Source: Gordonia terrae (GTDB lineage: Bacteria; Actinomycetota; Actinomycetes; Mycobacteriales; Mycobacteriaceae). From it: a stretch of 64,000 nucleotides of DNA. The stretch covers positions 434,001 through 498,000 of the forward strand of contig NZ_CP016594.1 in the NCBI RefSeq assembly GCF_001698225.1, in the 5' to 3' direction. Made by a program: the position numbers and the translations under genes. Numbering within the stretch: position 1 is the stretch's first letter; every line of letters starts with the position of its first letter. The notes beneath the pieces were generated by a model, which worked only from the letters and a program-made list of their open reading frames with translations, did not search any database and had not been told where the DNA came from. This document shows, in pieces, positions 18,173-26,673 of this stretch.

Positions 18173-18814
18173 GTGACACCTGGGGAACAGGTCTCGATTC
18201 CACTGGCGCTGTTCGACTTCGTGCCGGTGGTCTTCGGCGCTCTTGGTGGATTCATCGTCGCTCGCCGAATCGGCTGGCTCCCTGCGTATGTCGGCGCCAC
18301 CCTGGTCTTTGTCGGTGGATTCGCGAAAGCTACCTGGAAGCTTTTGGCTGCCTCCGACGTTGCTGATATCCCCAGGCTGGCGGATGGGTTGTTTCCACTC
18401 ATGGGATGCGGGTTTCTGCTGCTCGCGGCAGCTGCGTGGGGAGTCCGCAACCTCGCGGTCGCTCTCCTTCTCATGGGTCTGGCGGCTGTTGGTGTGGCGG
18501 TACCGGCGATCGCGGACTGGTACCTGATCGCGGTGATACTCGGATCCACAGCGCTCTACGCCGCCCTCGCTCGCGACGCGTGGAAGGTCCGTGACGTCAC
18601 GACGGTGGCGCTGCTCGCCGTGTGCCTGGTGGCGGCTTACACGCTGGGGCCGCTGGCGGGTCGAGAACAGACGCTGTCGCTGCAGTGGCTCGAGCAGTCG
18701 ATCAACGCGGTCGGCCAGGCAGCTTTCGCGCTCGCCGCTTGGCGGCTGACGCGTGTGGTTCGCTCGGATGCGGCACGGGACGGGACCGGGGTGCTGACGC
18801 AGCACAGCCTCTGA
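18173..18814 (+). CDS. Integral membrane protein, unknown function
   Basis: A 213-residue protein of about seven hydrophobic segments with short loops. GTG start with GAGGGG 6 nt upstream. I do not recognise the family; the segment pattern gives no transporter or enzyme motif. It is preceded by a 25-bp inverted repeat and a 22-bp palindrome, so expression may be tightly controlled by an unlinked regulator. It converges with the amphi-Trp gene 30 bp away. Confidence 0.7.
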   Translation: MTPGEQVSIPLALFDFVPVVFGALGGFIVARRIGWLPAYVGATLVFVGGFAKATWKLLAASDVADIPRLADGLFPLMGCGFLLLAAAAWGVRNLAVALLLMGLAAVGVAVPAIADWYLIAVILGSTALYAALARDAWKVRDVTTVALLAVCLVAAYTLGPLAGREQTLSLQWLEQSINAVGQAAFALAAWRLTRVVRSDAARDGTGVLTQHSL

Positions 18815-18844
18815 CACGGCCCGCCGACTGAGAATGTCGCCTGT

Positions 18845-19069
18845 CTACCAGGTGATTTCGATCTCCAGCTCGGATTCGTCCTCGCCCCGCTCGATCTCGA
18901 TCTTCAACTGGACCCTGGCCGGGATGTCCACGCGGACGGTCTTGTTGTTCTCCACGAAGGACACTTCGTTGTGTCGCGCGATGGCGTCCGCGAGTTCGTG
19001 AATCTTCTTCGCCGCCTCCTCGCGAGTCAGTTCGGTCTTGGTCTTGTGCTCGAACAGTTCGTCGCTCAT
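18845..19069 (-). CDS. Amphi-Trp domain protein
   Basis: A 74-residue acidic protein ending in the characteristic amphipathic strand ELEIEITW. It resembles the small amphi-Trp domain family, with the helix KKIHELADAIARHNEVSF and strand VRVDIPARVQLKIEIE. ATG 19069 is chosen because family members start there; an in-frame start 42 nt upstream is less likely. Function unknown. It lies between convergent and divergent neighbours and is presumably monocistronic. Confidence 0.75.
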   Translation of the reverse strand: MSDELFEHKTKTELTREEAAKKIHELADAIARHNEVSFVENNKTVRVDIPARVQLKIEIERGEDESELEIEITW

Positions 19070-19202
19070 CAGTCCATCTGAACCGACCGGATGGGTCCGG
19101 TCAAGCGACATGCGTGCTGAGAAACGCCGACCCGTGACACGGACACCTTCTGGTCACCCGCGCTTCACGATCCATTGAAAGTGCTGCGCGACCCTGAGGA
19201 TC

Positions 19203-20801
19203 ATGACCCAACCCGAACGAGTCGGCACCCCGTCACGACGCACGATTCTGCGCACCGCCGCTGCGGGTGCGCTGCTCGTCCCGGTCGGATCGGCGATGGC
19301 GGCCTGTGGGTCGTCGAATACTGGTTCGGCGGCACCGAGCCTGGTCCGGAATCGCCCCGTTCTCACTCATGGAGTGGCCTCCGGGGAGGTCACCAGCGGA
19401 GGGGCACTCGTGTGGGCGCGGTCGGACCGCCCGGCGACCATGATCGTCGAGACGGCGTCGAGCGAGACCTTCACCAATGCACGGAAGCTCCGTGGACCGA
19501 TGCTCACTCCCGCCGGCGATGGGACCGGCCGACTGCGGGTGGCCGGTCTGGAACCCGGGCAGACCGTGCACTACCGCGTCACTCTCGAAGGTGAGGACGG
19601 GGCGCTCTCCGAACCGGTGACCGGCGTCTTCACCACCGCTCCGGTGCGAGAGGGGGACATCAGGTTCCAATGGTCCGGTGACGTGGTCGGTCAGGGGTGG
19701 GGAATCAACCCCGACATGGGCGGGATGACCATCTTCGGCACCATGGCCGATCGCGATCCGCAGTTCTTCGTCCACTCCGGCGACGCCATCTACGCCGACA
19801 ACCCCGTCGAACCGACGCAAGAGCAAAATGACGGCAAGGTCTACCGCAGTATCACCAGCCCGGCGAAGGAACAGGTGGCGCAGACCGTCGACCACTTCCG
19901 CGGGAACTACGCATACAACCTGACGGACCATCATTTTCGACGCTTCGTCGGGTCTGTCCCGCAGCTGGTGCAGTGGGACGATCACGAGGTCGTCAACAAT
20001 TGGTTCCCGGGCGAGAGCCTCGCGGGGCAGGGGCGCGAGGGTTACATCGAGATGAGCGTCGATGTGTTGGCGCGCAATGGACGTCAGGCCTGGCAGGAAT
20101 GGCAACCCGTCGAGATCGGCTCCGCTGGTCGTGTGTATCGCAAGGTCTCGTACGGCCCGCTGCTGGACGTCTTCCTCCTCGACATGCGCAGCCACAAGGA
20201 CCCGAATCCCGATGCCTGGTCGAAAGACAACGCCGACGGTCTTCTCGGTTCCGAGCAGACGCAGTGGCTCATCGACGGACTCCGGGGTTCGCGGGCCACG
20301 TGGAAGATCGTCGCCAACGACCTGCCGCTGAGCATCGTCGTGGAGGACAAGAACACGACACCGGCCCATGGCCCGAAGGCGATGGAAGCAGTCGCGCAGG
20401 GGGATGACGGTGGCCCGCTCGGTCGAGAGATCGCGTTCTCTCGCATCCTTTCTCAGACGAGGGACGTTCAGAACATGGTGTTCCTCACCGCCGATGTCCA
20501 CTACGCCGCCGCGATCTCCTACGAACCCGACCGCGCAGGCTTCCAGGACTTCTCGCCGTTCTGGGAGTTCGTGGCCGGACCACTGCACGCCGGAGCGTTC
20601 CCCGAGAGTCCGCTGGACCGTACATTCGGCGCCGAGTACGAGTTCGTTCACGCGCCGACGGAGTCGAATGTGTCGCCGGCCGAGGGGTTCCAGCACTTCG
20701 GCGAGGTCACGATCGACGGCAGGACCAAGGTGCTGAGTGTGACTCTGGTCGACGCATCGGGAAAGGACCTGTACCGAAAGGACCTCGAGCCGGCGTCGTG
20801 A
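19203..20801 (+). CDS. phoD: PhoD-type alkaline phosphatase, Tat-exported lipoprotein
   Basis: A 532-residue phosphodiesterase/phosphatase. The N-terminus has a twin-arginine motif (SRRTILR, residues 11-17) and a lipobox ending at Cys35 (SAMAAC), so it is likely folded before export and anchored outside the membrane. The PhoD N-terminal beta domain (about 45-145) is followed by the metallophosphatase domain with FQWSGDVVGQGW, FFVHSGDAIYADN, VQWDDHEVVNNW and FLTADVHYA. These supply the metal-binding Asp/His residues expected for PhoD. It probably releases phosphate from extracellular esters. A hairpin follows the stop. No Pho box was identified upstream. Confidence 0.9.
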   Translation: MTQPERVGTPSRRTILRTAAAGALLVPVGSAMAACGSSNTGSAAPSLVRNRPVLTHGVASGEVTSGGALVWARSDRPATMIVETASSETFTNARKLRGPMLTPAGDGTGRLRVAGLEPGQTVHYRVTLEGEDGALSEPVTGVFTTAPVREGDIRFQWSGDVVGQGWGINPDMGGMTIFGTMADRDPQFFVHSGDAIYADNPVEPTQEQNDGKVYRSITSPAKEQVAQTVDHFRGNYAYNLTDHHFRRFVGSVPQLVQWDDHEVVNNWFPGESLAGQGREGYIEMSVDVLARNGRQAWQEWQPVEIGSAGRVYRKVSYGPLLDVFLLDMRSHKDPNPDAWSKDNADGLLGSEQTQWLIDGLRGSRATWKIVANDLPLSIVVEDKNTTPAHGPKAMEAVAQGDDGGPLGREIAFSRILSQTRDVQNMVFLTADVHYAAAISYEPDRAGFQDFSPFWEFVAGPLHAGAFPESPLDRTFGAEYEFVHAPTESNVSPAEGFQHFGEVTIDGRTKVLSVTLVDASGKDLYRKDLEPAS

Positions 20802-20813
20802 CGACCCTTTGAC

Positions 20814-20858
20814 AGAGTGCGGGATTCGTCCCGGAATCCGTTGCCTGTTCCGCACTCT
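20814..20858. terminator. Bidirectional hairpin between convergent phoD and PBP genes
   Basis: A 9-bp outer stem (20814-20822 with 20850-20858, AGAGTGCGG and its complement) can form, with an alternative inner GGATTC/GAATCC stem at 20822-20839. It lies between two converging stop codons 69 bp apart. Confidence 0.65.
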
Positions 20859-20870
20859 CGGGAGCGCTCA

Positions 20871-22658
20871 CTAGCTCAACGGCCGCAGGAACTCACCGGT
20901 CACGTCGACGGCCGGGGCCGACGACCCGCCGCCCACGACCAAGGTCGCGAACGCCAGGTCCCCGACGATCCCGGCGAACCAGCCATGCGGGTTCTTGTTG
21001 TCCCCGTACTCGGCGGTGCCGGTCTTGCCGCCCAAGCCGGGAATGTCCCGGAGTGCGGTGGCCGTACCGCGAATGACCGTGTCACGCATCATGCCCCGAA
21101 GTGCACGAGTGACATCGTCCGAGATCTGTTGCGGTTCGATGTCTCCCGTCGTTCGCTGACCCTGAACCAAGCTGGGGACGACGGTTTCGCCGCGCGCGAG
21201 ACTTGCCTCGGCGAGCGCAAGGCCGAAGGGGCTCACGGTCACCGTGCCCTGACCGATGCCGTTCTCGACACGTAGCGCGGGGGAGTCGGCTCTGGGTACC
21301 GAGCCGGTCACGGTCGTCAGGCCAGGAACGGTGTAATCCGCGCCGATGCCGAAGCGGCGCGCCATCGTCGTCAAGGCGTCGTCGGAGAGCTTGTTCGCGA
21401 GTGCGCCCATCGTCGTGTTGCACGACCGTGCGAACGCGGTGGGCAGTGGCACGGTCCCCAGGTCGAAGTCGTCCTCATTCGGGATGGTCCGCCCCTCGAT
21501 GGTGGCGCGACCGGGGCAGCGGACCTGCGAACCGATTTGCACCGCCTCGGCATCGAGCGCAGCGGCGGTCGTGATGGTCTTGAAGGTCGAACCCGGTGGG
21601 TACAGGCCGGACAGCGACACCGACCCCGACTTGTCGGCGGCGCCGTTTTGTGCGACGGCGACGATGCCCCCGGTCGAGGGCTTGATTGCGACGATCATGG
21701 CTGGGCGTCGGTCACCGTCGACGGCGAGCTGAGCCCGGGTCTGGATATCCCGGTCGATGGTGGTTCGCACCGGCGGTGTCGGACCGGGCTGAGCCGAATC
21801 CACCAGGTGGGTGGGAGTGCCCTCGGCGTCGACTATCTGAACCGACCACCCGGCCGTGGCGTCGATCGCCGTGCGCCAGATGTCCTCGAGTCCCGACATC
21901 GCCGGCGAGTGGAGAGCTTTTGTCGCGCTGAGGAGCGCGCCCTGCTCGGTGAGCGTGACGCCGGGGATGGCTGCCACGTCGCGCTTCACCCGGCCGATGT
22001 CGGAGTCGCGGAGTCGGATGACCGTGTGTTGCCGAGCGTCGTTGCCCTCGAAGCTCGCGCGGATCCCGGCTGCCGTCATCCCGGGTTCGACAGGCCGGAG
22101 CGCACGCGCGAGTGTGGCTGCCGAATTGAGTTGGGCGCGCGACAGGCTCACCAGCGTCACGGGTTGCCACGTCATGAGGGGTCGACCGTTGGAGTCGAGC
22201 ACCGGGGTTCGGTATGCGCGATCGTCGCTGTAGGAGAACGATTCTCCGGCACGGAGCTGTCGGTGCATCACCGACGGCTGCCACCGGACCCGCCACTGCG
22301 AATTCGACTCCACGAGCGTCACAGAGGTCTGATATTCGACACTGCGGTCCCGGATCTGCCAACGATGATCGAGCGAACCGCTGACCTCCTTGTCGTCGAC
22401 GAGGCTGCCGGTCACCGAGAGTTTCGGCGTCTGACCCATGCCGTCGAACACCGCTGCGATCGCCGCGCCTGCCGCTGCCGGATCGTCGGTGAGCGCCGCA
22501 GCACCTGTGGCATCACCCTTCTGCAGAGCAGCGGCGAACGACCGCAACGCATCCTCCGGCGAGTCCGAGGTCAGGAAGCACCCCGACACCGTGCCCACGA
22601 TCACCGCACATGCACTCAGGAGTGCCCACCAACGACGCATGTCCGCAAGCCAACCCAT
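20871..22658 (-). CDS. Penicillin-binding lipoprotein (PbpLipo-like transpeptidase)
   Basis: About 595 residues. The signal peptide ends in a lipobox (VSGC; Cys27 from ATG 22658). ATG 22640 also gives a good signal peptide (MRRWWALLSACAV) and may be the true start. An NTF2-like/MecA N-terminal domain follows, then a PBP dimerisation region and a transpeptidase domain with SxxK (GSTFK), SxN (SCNTT) and KTG (GGKTGTAEY). All three catalytic motifs are intact, so DD-transpeptidase activity is likely. It matches the layout of the mycobacterial PbpLipo protein and acts in peptidoglycan crosslinking outside the membrane. The next gene upstream is a beta-lactamase-fold hydrolase. Confidence 0.88.
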   Translation of the reverse strand: MGWLADMRRWWALLSACAVIVGTVSGCFLTSDSPEDALRSFAAALQKGDATGAAALTDDPAAAGAAIAAVFDGMGQTPKLSVTGSLVDDKEVSGSLDHRWQIRDRSVEYQTSVTLVESNSQWRVRWQPSVMHRQLRAGESFSYSDDRAYRTPVLDSNGRPLMTWQPVTLVSLSRAQLNSAATLARALRPVEPGMTAAGIRASFEGNDARQHTVIRLRDSDIGRVKRDVAAIPGVTLTEQGALLSATKALHSPAMSGLEDIWRTAIDATAGWSVQIVDAEGTPTHLVDSAQPGPTPPVRTTIDRDIQTRAQLAVDGDRRPAMIVAIKPSTGGIVAVAQNGAADKSGSVSLSGLYPPGSTFKTITTAAALDAEAVQIGSQVRCPGRATIEGRTIPNEDDFDLGTVPLPTAFARSCNTTMGALANKLSDDALTTMARRFGIGADYTVPGLTTVTGSVPRADSPALRVENGIGQGTVTVSPFGLALAEASLARGETVVPSLVQGQRTTGDIEPQQISDDVTRALRGMMRDTVIRGTATALRDIPGLGGKTGTAEYGDNKNPHGWFAGIVGDLAFATLVVGGGSSAPAVDVTGEFLRPLS

Positions 22659-22734
22659 CGGGGCACCGTGACGCAAAGTTTCGGCACGCGATAGGTCGAT
22701 AGTGATTCGCTATCGCCGCTGTTGGGAAGCCCCA

Positions 22735-23667
22735 TCAACCTCCGTCATCGGGCGTTCGCAATTCGGTGACGACGGCGCGCGCGACCAGCCCGATCGCACG
22801 ATCGACTTCCGGTAAGGCCATCTCGGATCTCGCACTCATCGTGAACACCGCGATCGCGAGCGGCAGCTCGCCGGGGAACTCGACGACCCCGACCTCGTTG
22901 CGGACGGCGACGAGCGTGCCCGTCTTTCCCGCGACGCTGACGCGTCGGAACGGAAACCCCGATGCGAGTCGCGAGGTGAACACCTGCTTCCTCATCGTCT
23001 GGCGGACGAACTCGCACGATGATGCGGACGCTGCTCGATCGGTCCAGACCGCGTCGAGCAGGGTCGTGCAGTCGCGCGGTGTCGCGGAGCTGGAGTAGGC
23101 GGCGTCGTAGGCGCTGATCGACGCGTCGAGATCGGGATCGGCCAGGGCGGCGAATGCCTCGGCGACCGTGCTCGTGCCGGTCTCCCGCTGCAGACGTTCG
23201 TGGAGTTCGGCGACGCCTCCGACGATCCGGGTGTTCGTCAGGCCCAGTTCGACGAGATCGTCTCGGACCTGCTGCAATCCGATCTGGGCAAGGATGACGT
23301 CGGCGGCGACATTGTCGGACGCGGTCATCATCGACGTTGCGAGGTCACGCCAGGACAAGGTCACCGGATCCACGAAGAGCGCGAGTCCGGTCGGGCCCTG
23401 AGCCCAACGGGTGGGATCGACGGTGACCGACGCGGAGAGATCGATGTCGCCGCGATCTGCGATGCGGCACAAAGAGATCAGCACGGCCAATTTGTAGACC
23501 GACGCGAGGACGACCGGCGTGTCGGCGTCGTGGCAGTACTCGATGGGCGTCGGGCCGATCGTCCGAACATGCACACAACCAGAACAACCTGCGTCGGCGA
23601 AAGACTCGCGGACAACCCGATCGAGTTCGGTACGGACGGACTCGGGCAGGGTCGACGATGCGCTCAC
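22735..23667 (-). CDS. Class A beta-lactamase-fold serine hydrolase without signal peptide
   Basis: A 310-residue protein with the three active-site motifs of the fold: S56-V-Y-K59, S117-D118-N119 and K248-T249-G250. The omega-loop glutamate (ExxLN) of true class A beta-lactamases is not visible before the TP motif (residues 196-197), and there is no export signal. It may therefore be a cytoplasmic peptidase or esterase rather than a resistance enzyme. The GTG start overlaps the LysR stop by 4 nt, so its translation depends on the LysR gene upstream. PbpLipo lies 76 bp downstream on the same strand. Confidence 0.8.
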   Translation of the reverse strand: MSASSTLPESVRTELDRVVRESFADAGCSGCVHVRTIGPTPIEYCHDADTPVVLASVYKLAVLISLCRIADRGDIDLSASVTVDPTRWAQGPTGLALFVDPVTLSWRDLATSMMTASDNVAADVILAQIGLQQVRDDLVELGLTNTRIVGGVAELHERLQRETGTSTVAEAFAALADPDLDASISAYDAAYSSSATPRDCTTLLDAVWTDRAASASSCEFVRQTMRKQVFTSRLASGFPFRRVSVAGKTGTLVAVRNEVGVVEFPGELPLAIAVFTMSARSEMALPEVDRAIGLVARAVVTELRTPDDGG

Positions 23668-24542
23668 GAGGCCTTGCCGATCCGGTAGAGGGCAGCGGTG
23701 ACGACTTCGGCCACCTCGCCGAGGCCGGGTTCGCGATACACGACCCGAAGGCGCAGGGCGGTGGCGTCCCGGCCGATGGGAACGCAGCCGACGGCCTCGA
23801 CCGCGGCGAGGGCGTCACGATCGGCGGTGAGCGCGAAGGCGTGCCCGGCGGCGACCGCCGCCAGCACCTGATCGGCCGAGGTCACCGGATGCAACTGCGG
23901 GTCGAGTCCCGACTCGCGGAGGCGGTCGATCAGCTGGTCGTGTGCCGGCGGGTTGAACGATCGCGGCGTGTGGCAGAACCGCAAGTCGGCCAGTTGCCGC
24001 AGGCGCGGCCGGTCGGTAGATGCCACCGGGTGCGTTGCAGGCACCACCACCGAACGCTTGAGTACGACGACCGGCCCGGCGGCCAACGAGCCGGTGACAC
24101 AGGGTGCTTCGACGACGGCGAGGTCGATGGTGCCTGCCGAGACCTGTTCGATGAGGTTCACTGTCGAGGCGCTGACGGAGTCCTGCCCTGATGTCACACC
24201 TGCGATGCGCTGTGCCAGAGTGGCCGTGATCGTCGAGCCGACGAGTGATGCAGCACCCCAACGTAATACCTCAGTTCGTTCGTGGAGTCGACGGGCTTCG
24301 CCGAGGAACCTCGAGGCATCGTCGATGAGCAGTCGGGCTCGGGGTAAAAGTTCGCGGCCGGCGTCGGTGAGCTCGGCGCCGCGCGTGGTGCGTCGGATGA
24401 GCTGCAGACCCAACTGCTTTTCCAGACGCCGCAGTCCCTGCGACACCGGCGGCTGCGTCATCTCCAGGCGGGCCGCAGCCTCGCCGAAATGGCCCTCCTC
24501 GGCCACGGCGACGAAGAACCGCAGGTGCCTGATCAGATCCAC
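23664..24542 (-). CDS. LysR-family transcriptional regulator
   Basis: A 292-residue regulator. The N-terminal HTH is typical: IRHLRFFVAVAEEGHFGEAA then RLEMTQPPVSQGLRRLEKQL; the substrate-binding domain follows. I chose GTG 24542, where the HTH domain begins at the usual distance; sequence upstream is open but unrelated. It is divergent from the alpha/beta hydrolase (54-bp gap), the common LysR target layout. Its stop overlaps the start of the beta-lactamase-fold gene (GTGA), so it is also co-transcribed with that gene. Confidence 0.88.
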   Translation of the reverse strand: MDLIRHLRFFVAVAEEGHFGEAAARLEMTQPPVSQGLRRLEKQLGLQLIRRTTRGAELTDAGRELLPRARLLIDDASRFLGEARRLHERTEVLRWGAASLVGSTITATLAQRIAGVTSGQDSVSASTVNLIEQVSAGTIDLAVVEAPCVTGSLAAGPVVVLKRSVVVPATHPVASTDRPRLRQLADLRFCHTPRSFNPPAHDQLIDRLRESGLDPQLHPVTSADQVLAAVAAGHAFALTADRDALAAVEAVGCVPIGRDATALRLRVVYREPGLGEVAEVVTAALYRIGKAS

Positions 24543-24596
24543 GCGTTCCAGGATGGCATGGTGGGTGCAGTAAGTCTCTGAGCGAGGAGAAGCAGC

Positions 24597-25439
24597 GTGG
24601 ATACGTTCACCACCGACGGACTGATCTTCGAGGTGACGGATTTGGGAGCCGACGACGACCCGACTGTGGTTCTCCTTCACGGATTCCCCCAGGACCGCAC
24701 GGCGTGGGACGCGGTAGGTCAGTCGCTTGCCAGACGTGGCTTTCGGGTCCTGATTCCGAACCTGCGTGGTTACTCGCCTGAGGCGTGTCCGCGGCCGGTG
24801 TCGCGGTACGGGTTGCCACGCCTCGTCGCCGACATCATCGCGTTGCTCGACGCGGCCGAGGTCGACAGCGCTCACGTCGTGGGCCACGACTGGGGAGGGG
24901 CTTTGGTGTGGACGATGCGCAGAACTCACCCACACCGACTGCGTACCGCCACCATCGTGTCGACCCCGCACCCCCAGGCCCTGGCGTGGGGTATGACGCG
25001 AACAAAGCAAGCTCTGAAGAGCTGGTACATGCTCGCGCTGACTCTGCCGGCCGCGCCGGAATACGTTCTGACTAGACACTTGGCTCGATTCTTGGAGCGA
25101 TCAGGTCTCTCTGAGGACCGTGCAAGCCACTATCAGCAACGTCTGAAGCGAAGAGGTGCCGCGCGGGGCGCAGTCAACTGGTATCGGCGGATGTTGTTCG
25201 AGATGCTTCGGCCGCCGAAGCACCCCCGCCCGCCGTCATCGCATCAGAAGGTGCCCACGGTCTACATCTACGGTCGCGACGATCCGTTCTTCAGTAGGGC
25301 TGTGATGCGCAAGACCGCCGAAGTCGCTCGCGGGGTGGACGTTCGCGAGATGCGTGGTGGTCATTGGCTACCGGAGTCCGAACCGGACGCTTTGTTGCAC
25401 AGCATTGTTCGGCAGGTATTGAATGTCAGTGCCGACTGA
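24597..25439 (+). CDS. Alpha/beta hydrolase (epoxide hydrolase-like)
   Basis: A 280-residue alpha/beta hydrolase. The oxyanion motif is HGFPQDRTAW, the nucleophile elbow GHDWGG with Asp as nucleophile as in epoxide hydrolases and dehalogenases, the acid in YGRDDPFFS and the base His in GGHWLPESEPD. AGGAGA lies 6 nt upstream of the GTG start. It is divergent from the LysR gene and probably controlled by it. The substrate is unknown. No signal peptide was seen. Confidence 0.85.
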   Translation: MDTFTTDGLIFEVTDLGADDDPTVVLLHGFPQDRTAWDAVGQSLARRGFRVLIPNLRGYSPEACPRPVSRYGLPRLVADIIALLDAAEVDSAHVVGHDWGGALVWTMRRTHPHRLRTATIVSTPHPQALAWGMTRTKQALKSWYMLALTLPAAPEYVLTRHLARFLERSGLSEDRASHYQQRLKRRGAARGAVNWYRRMLFEMLRPPKHPRPPSSHQKVPTVYIYGRDDPFFSRAVMRKTAEVARGVDVREMRGGHWLPESEPDALLHSIVRQVLNVSAD

Positions 25440-25787
25440 ACCGGCCGGCGCATGTATCGCGCTTACTGCGGGGGGCCTTGGTGTGCTGCGCAGCAGATGG
25501 GTGTGTTATCGACTTCTCCTCCGGCAGAGGAAGTTCTCGGGTCGAACGCCTTGGAGATCGGGATGATTCTTGTTCCCAATGCAGCTGCAGCTCATCGACG
25601 TTGCGGCAGTTTGCGCCGGACTTTGGACACAACTGCCGCAACTCGAACCGCGGCCCCGAAACGGGACCGTGCATGGCCTTCACAACACCACAGTGACTAG
25701 CTAATCGTCGCTAACAACCGCATTTTGGGTGTGCGCTGGACCGGACCATGGCTAAGGTGTGTGTACCACGTGTCGAGCCGTCGTCGC
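25440..25787. other. Non-coding stretch at the edge of the accessory patch
   Basis: 348 bp between the hydrolase and HD-domain genes. Small open frames on both strands show no recognisable product. It contains a 12-bp inverted repeat (25600-25642). Composition becomes visibly AT-richer from here rightwards, so it may be the boundary of an inserted segment. No tRNA or clear att repeat was found. Confidence 0.45.
25600..25642. repeat. 12-bp inverted repeat
   Basis: GTTGCGGCAGTT at 25600-25611 and its exact complement AACTGCCGCAAC at 25631-25642, with a 19-nt spacer. It lies about 150 bp beyond the last gene of the WXG-type operon; it could be a terminator for that operon or part of an insertion boundary. 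Confidence 0.5.
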
Positions 25788-26375
25788 CTATCCTCTGAGC
25801 TGGGCAAGTTCGTCGCGGAGGTTTTCGCGAGCGCGACGTTCCCAGTGGGCCCGGCCGTAGTCCGTTTTGTACAGCGAGTCCATGTCAAGTAGATGGTTGA
25901 GAACGGTAGTCCGACCTGCTTTGTAAGCATCGTCTTCGACGGCAGAGTATTCGTCGCGGACACTGGCGTTGTAGGCGGCATACTCGCTGGGGCTGCTCGC
26001 CAGTATCGACAAGTCCGCGTCGCACAGTGCCGCCGCGTTCTGGTCGCAAATGTCGGCGGTGTGCGTAGCGGTGACTCGAACAAGCCGTGCGACCTCGGGC
26101 GCACACGCACGGCCGGTCAGCATCGTCTCGGCAAGGCTGGCGGACTTTTCTTCATTGTCTGGAGAGCCAATCTCGTAGACAGAATCGTGAAACCATGCCG
26201 CAAGCTGAACTGCTTCTTCATCGAATGGAGTACCGGCAGAACGTAGTACGGAAAGCGAGCTGATGACTTGATTCAAGTGTCGAACGTCATGGTACTTCCG
26301 ATGGGGCTCGCTCCATCGGCTGATCAGCGCATCCCGATCCTGTGTGTTTAGGTATGCGGTTCCATGCTCAGGCAT
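25788..26375 (-). CDS. HD-domain metal-dependent hydrolase
   Basis: A 195-residue protein of the HD superfamily. Metal-binding features are the early histidines in SEPHRKYHDVRHL and the HD pair in LAAWFHDSVYE, with a later Asp in LCDADLSILA. It resembles the predicted HD phosphohydrolases found widely in bacteria; substrate unknown, possibly a nucleotide. The ATG at 26375 overlaps the preceding stop by 8 nt, so translation is coupled. It is the last gene of the five-gene WXG-type operon. It may be cargo, a protective enzyme or an unrelated hitchhiker. Confidence 0.75.
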   Translation of the reverse strand: MPEHGTAYLNTQDRDALISRWSEPHRKYHDVRHLNQVISSLSVLRSAGTPFDEEAVQLAAWFHDSVYEIGSPDNEEKSASLAETMLTGRACAPEVARLVRVTATHTADICDQNAAALCDADLSILASSPSEYAAYNASVRDEYSAVEDDAYKAGRTTVLNHLLDMDSLYKTDYGRAHWERRARENLRDELAQLRG

Positions 26376-26658
26376 GAAACTCGCCCTTGGGTAGGCGTTG
26401 CCGAGCCGTTGACGGCCACCCTTCCGCTGGGGTGGTAATGGTCCAGTTGTCGGGAACTCGGCTGAAATCCATCCATCGACCATGTCCCAAGTAGAGCGAG
26501 TACGCCTCTTCGTCCGGGAAGTTGCCCATTCGCACATAGATCGACTCGCCGTCGAAGTTTCCGACGTACCACGAGCTGTCAAGCGGATCGGCAACAAAGT
26601 CGATCTGTGTGGCGAGCGCTTGGTCGAGGTCTGCAACGATGGACGCACGTGTTACCAC
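26368..26658 (-). CDS. Small hypothetical protein (possible immunity or chaperone)
   Basis: A 96-residue acidic/aromatic protein of unknown family, with no signal or membrane segment. Aromatic-rich stretches (DSSWYVGNFDGESIYVRMGN, EEAYSLYLGHGRW) suggest a compact alpha/beta domain. The GTG start has AGGAG 6 nt upstream, placed in the 15-bp gap behind the LpqN-like gene. Its stop overlaps the HD gene start. Size and position inside a secreted-effector operon suit an immunity or chaperone protein; this is inference only. Confidence 0.6.
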   Translation of the reverse strand: MVTRASIVADLDQALATQIDFVADPLDSSWYVGNFDGESIYVRMGNFPDEEAYSLYLGHGRWMDFSRVPDNWTITTPAEGWPSTARQRLPKGEFHA

Positions 26659-26673
26659 TCTGACTCCTAAGTG

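Noticed and set aside
19233..20855. 540-codon minus-strand frame opposite phoD
   Set aside because: Antisense shadow of a gene with clear Tat signal and metal motifs.
22697..22715. CGATAG/CTATCG hairpin between the PBP and serine hydrolase genes
   Set aside because: Only 6 bp with a 7-nt loop; too weak to call a terminator or operator.
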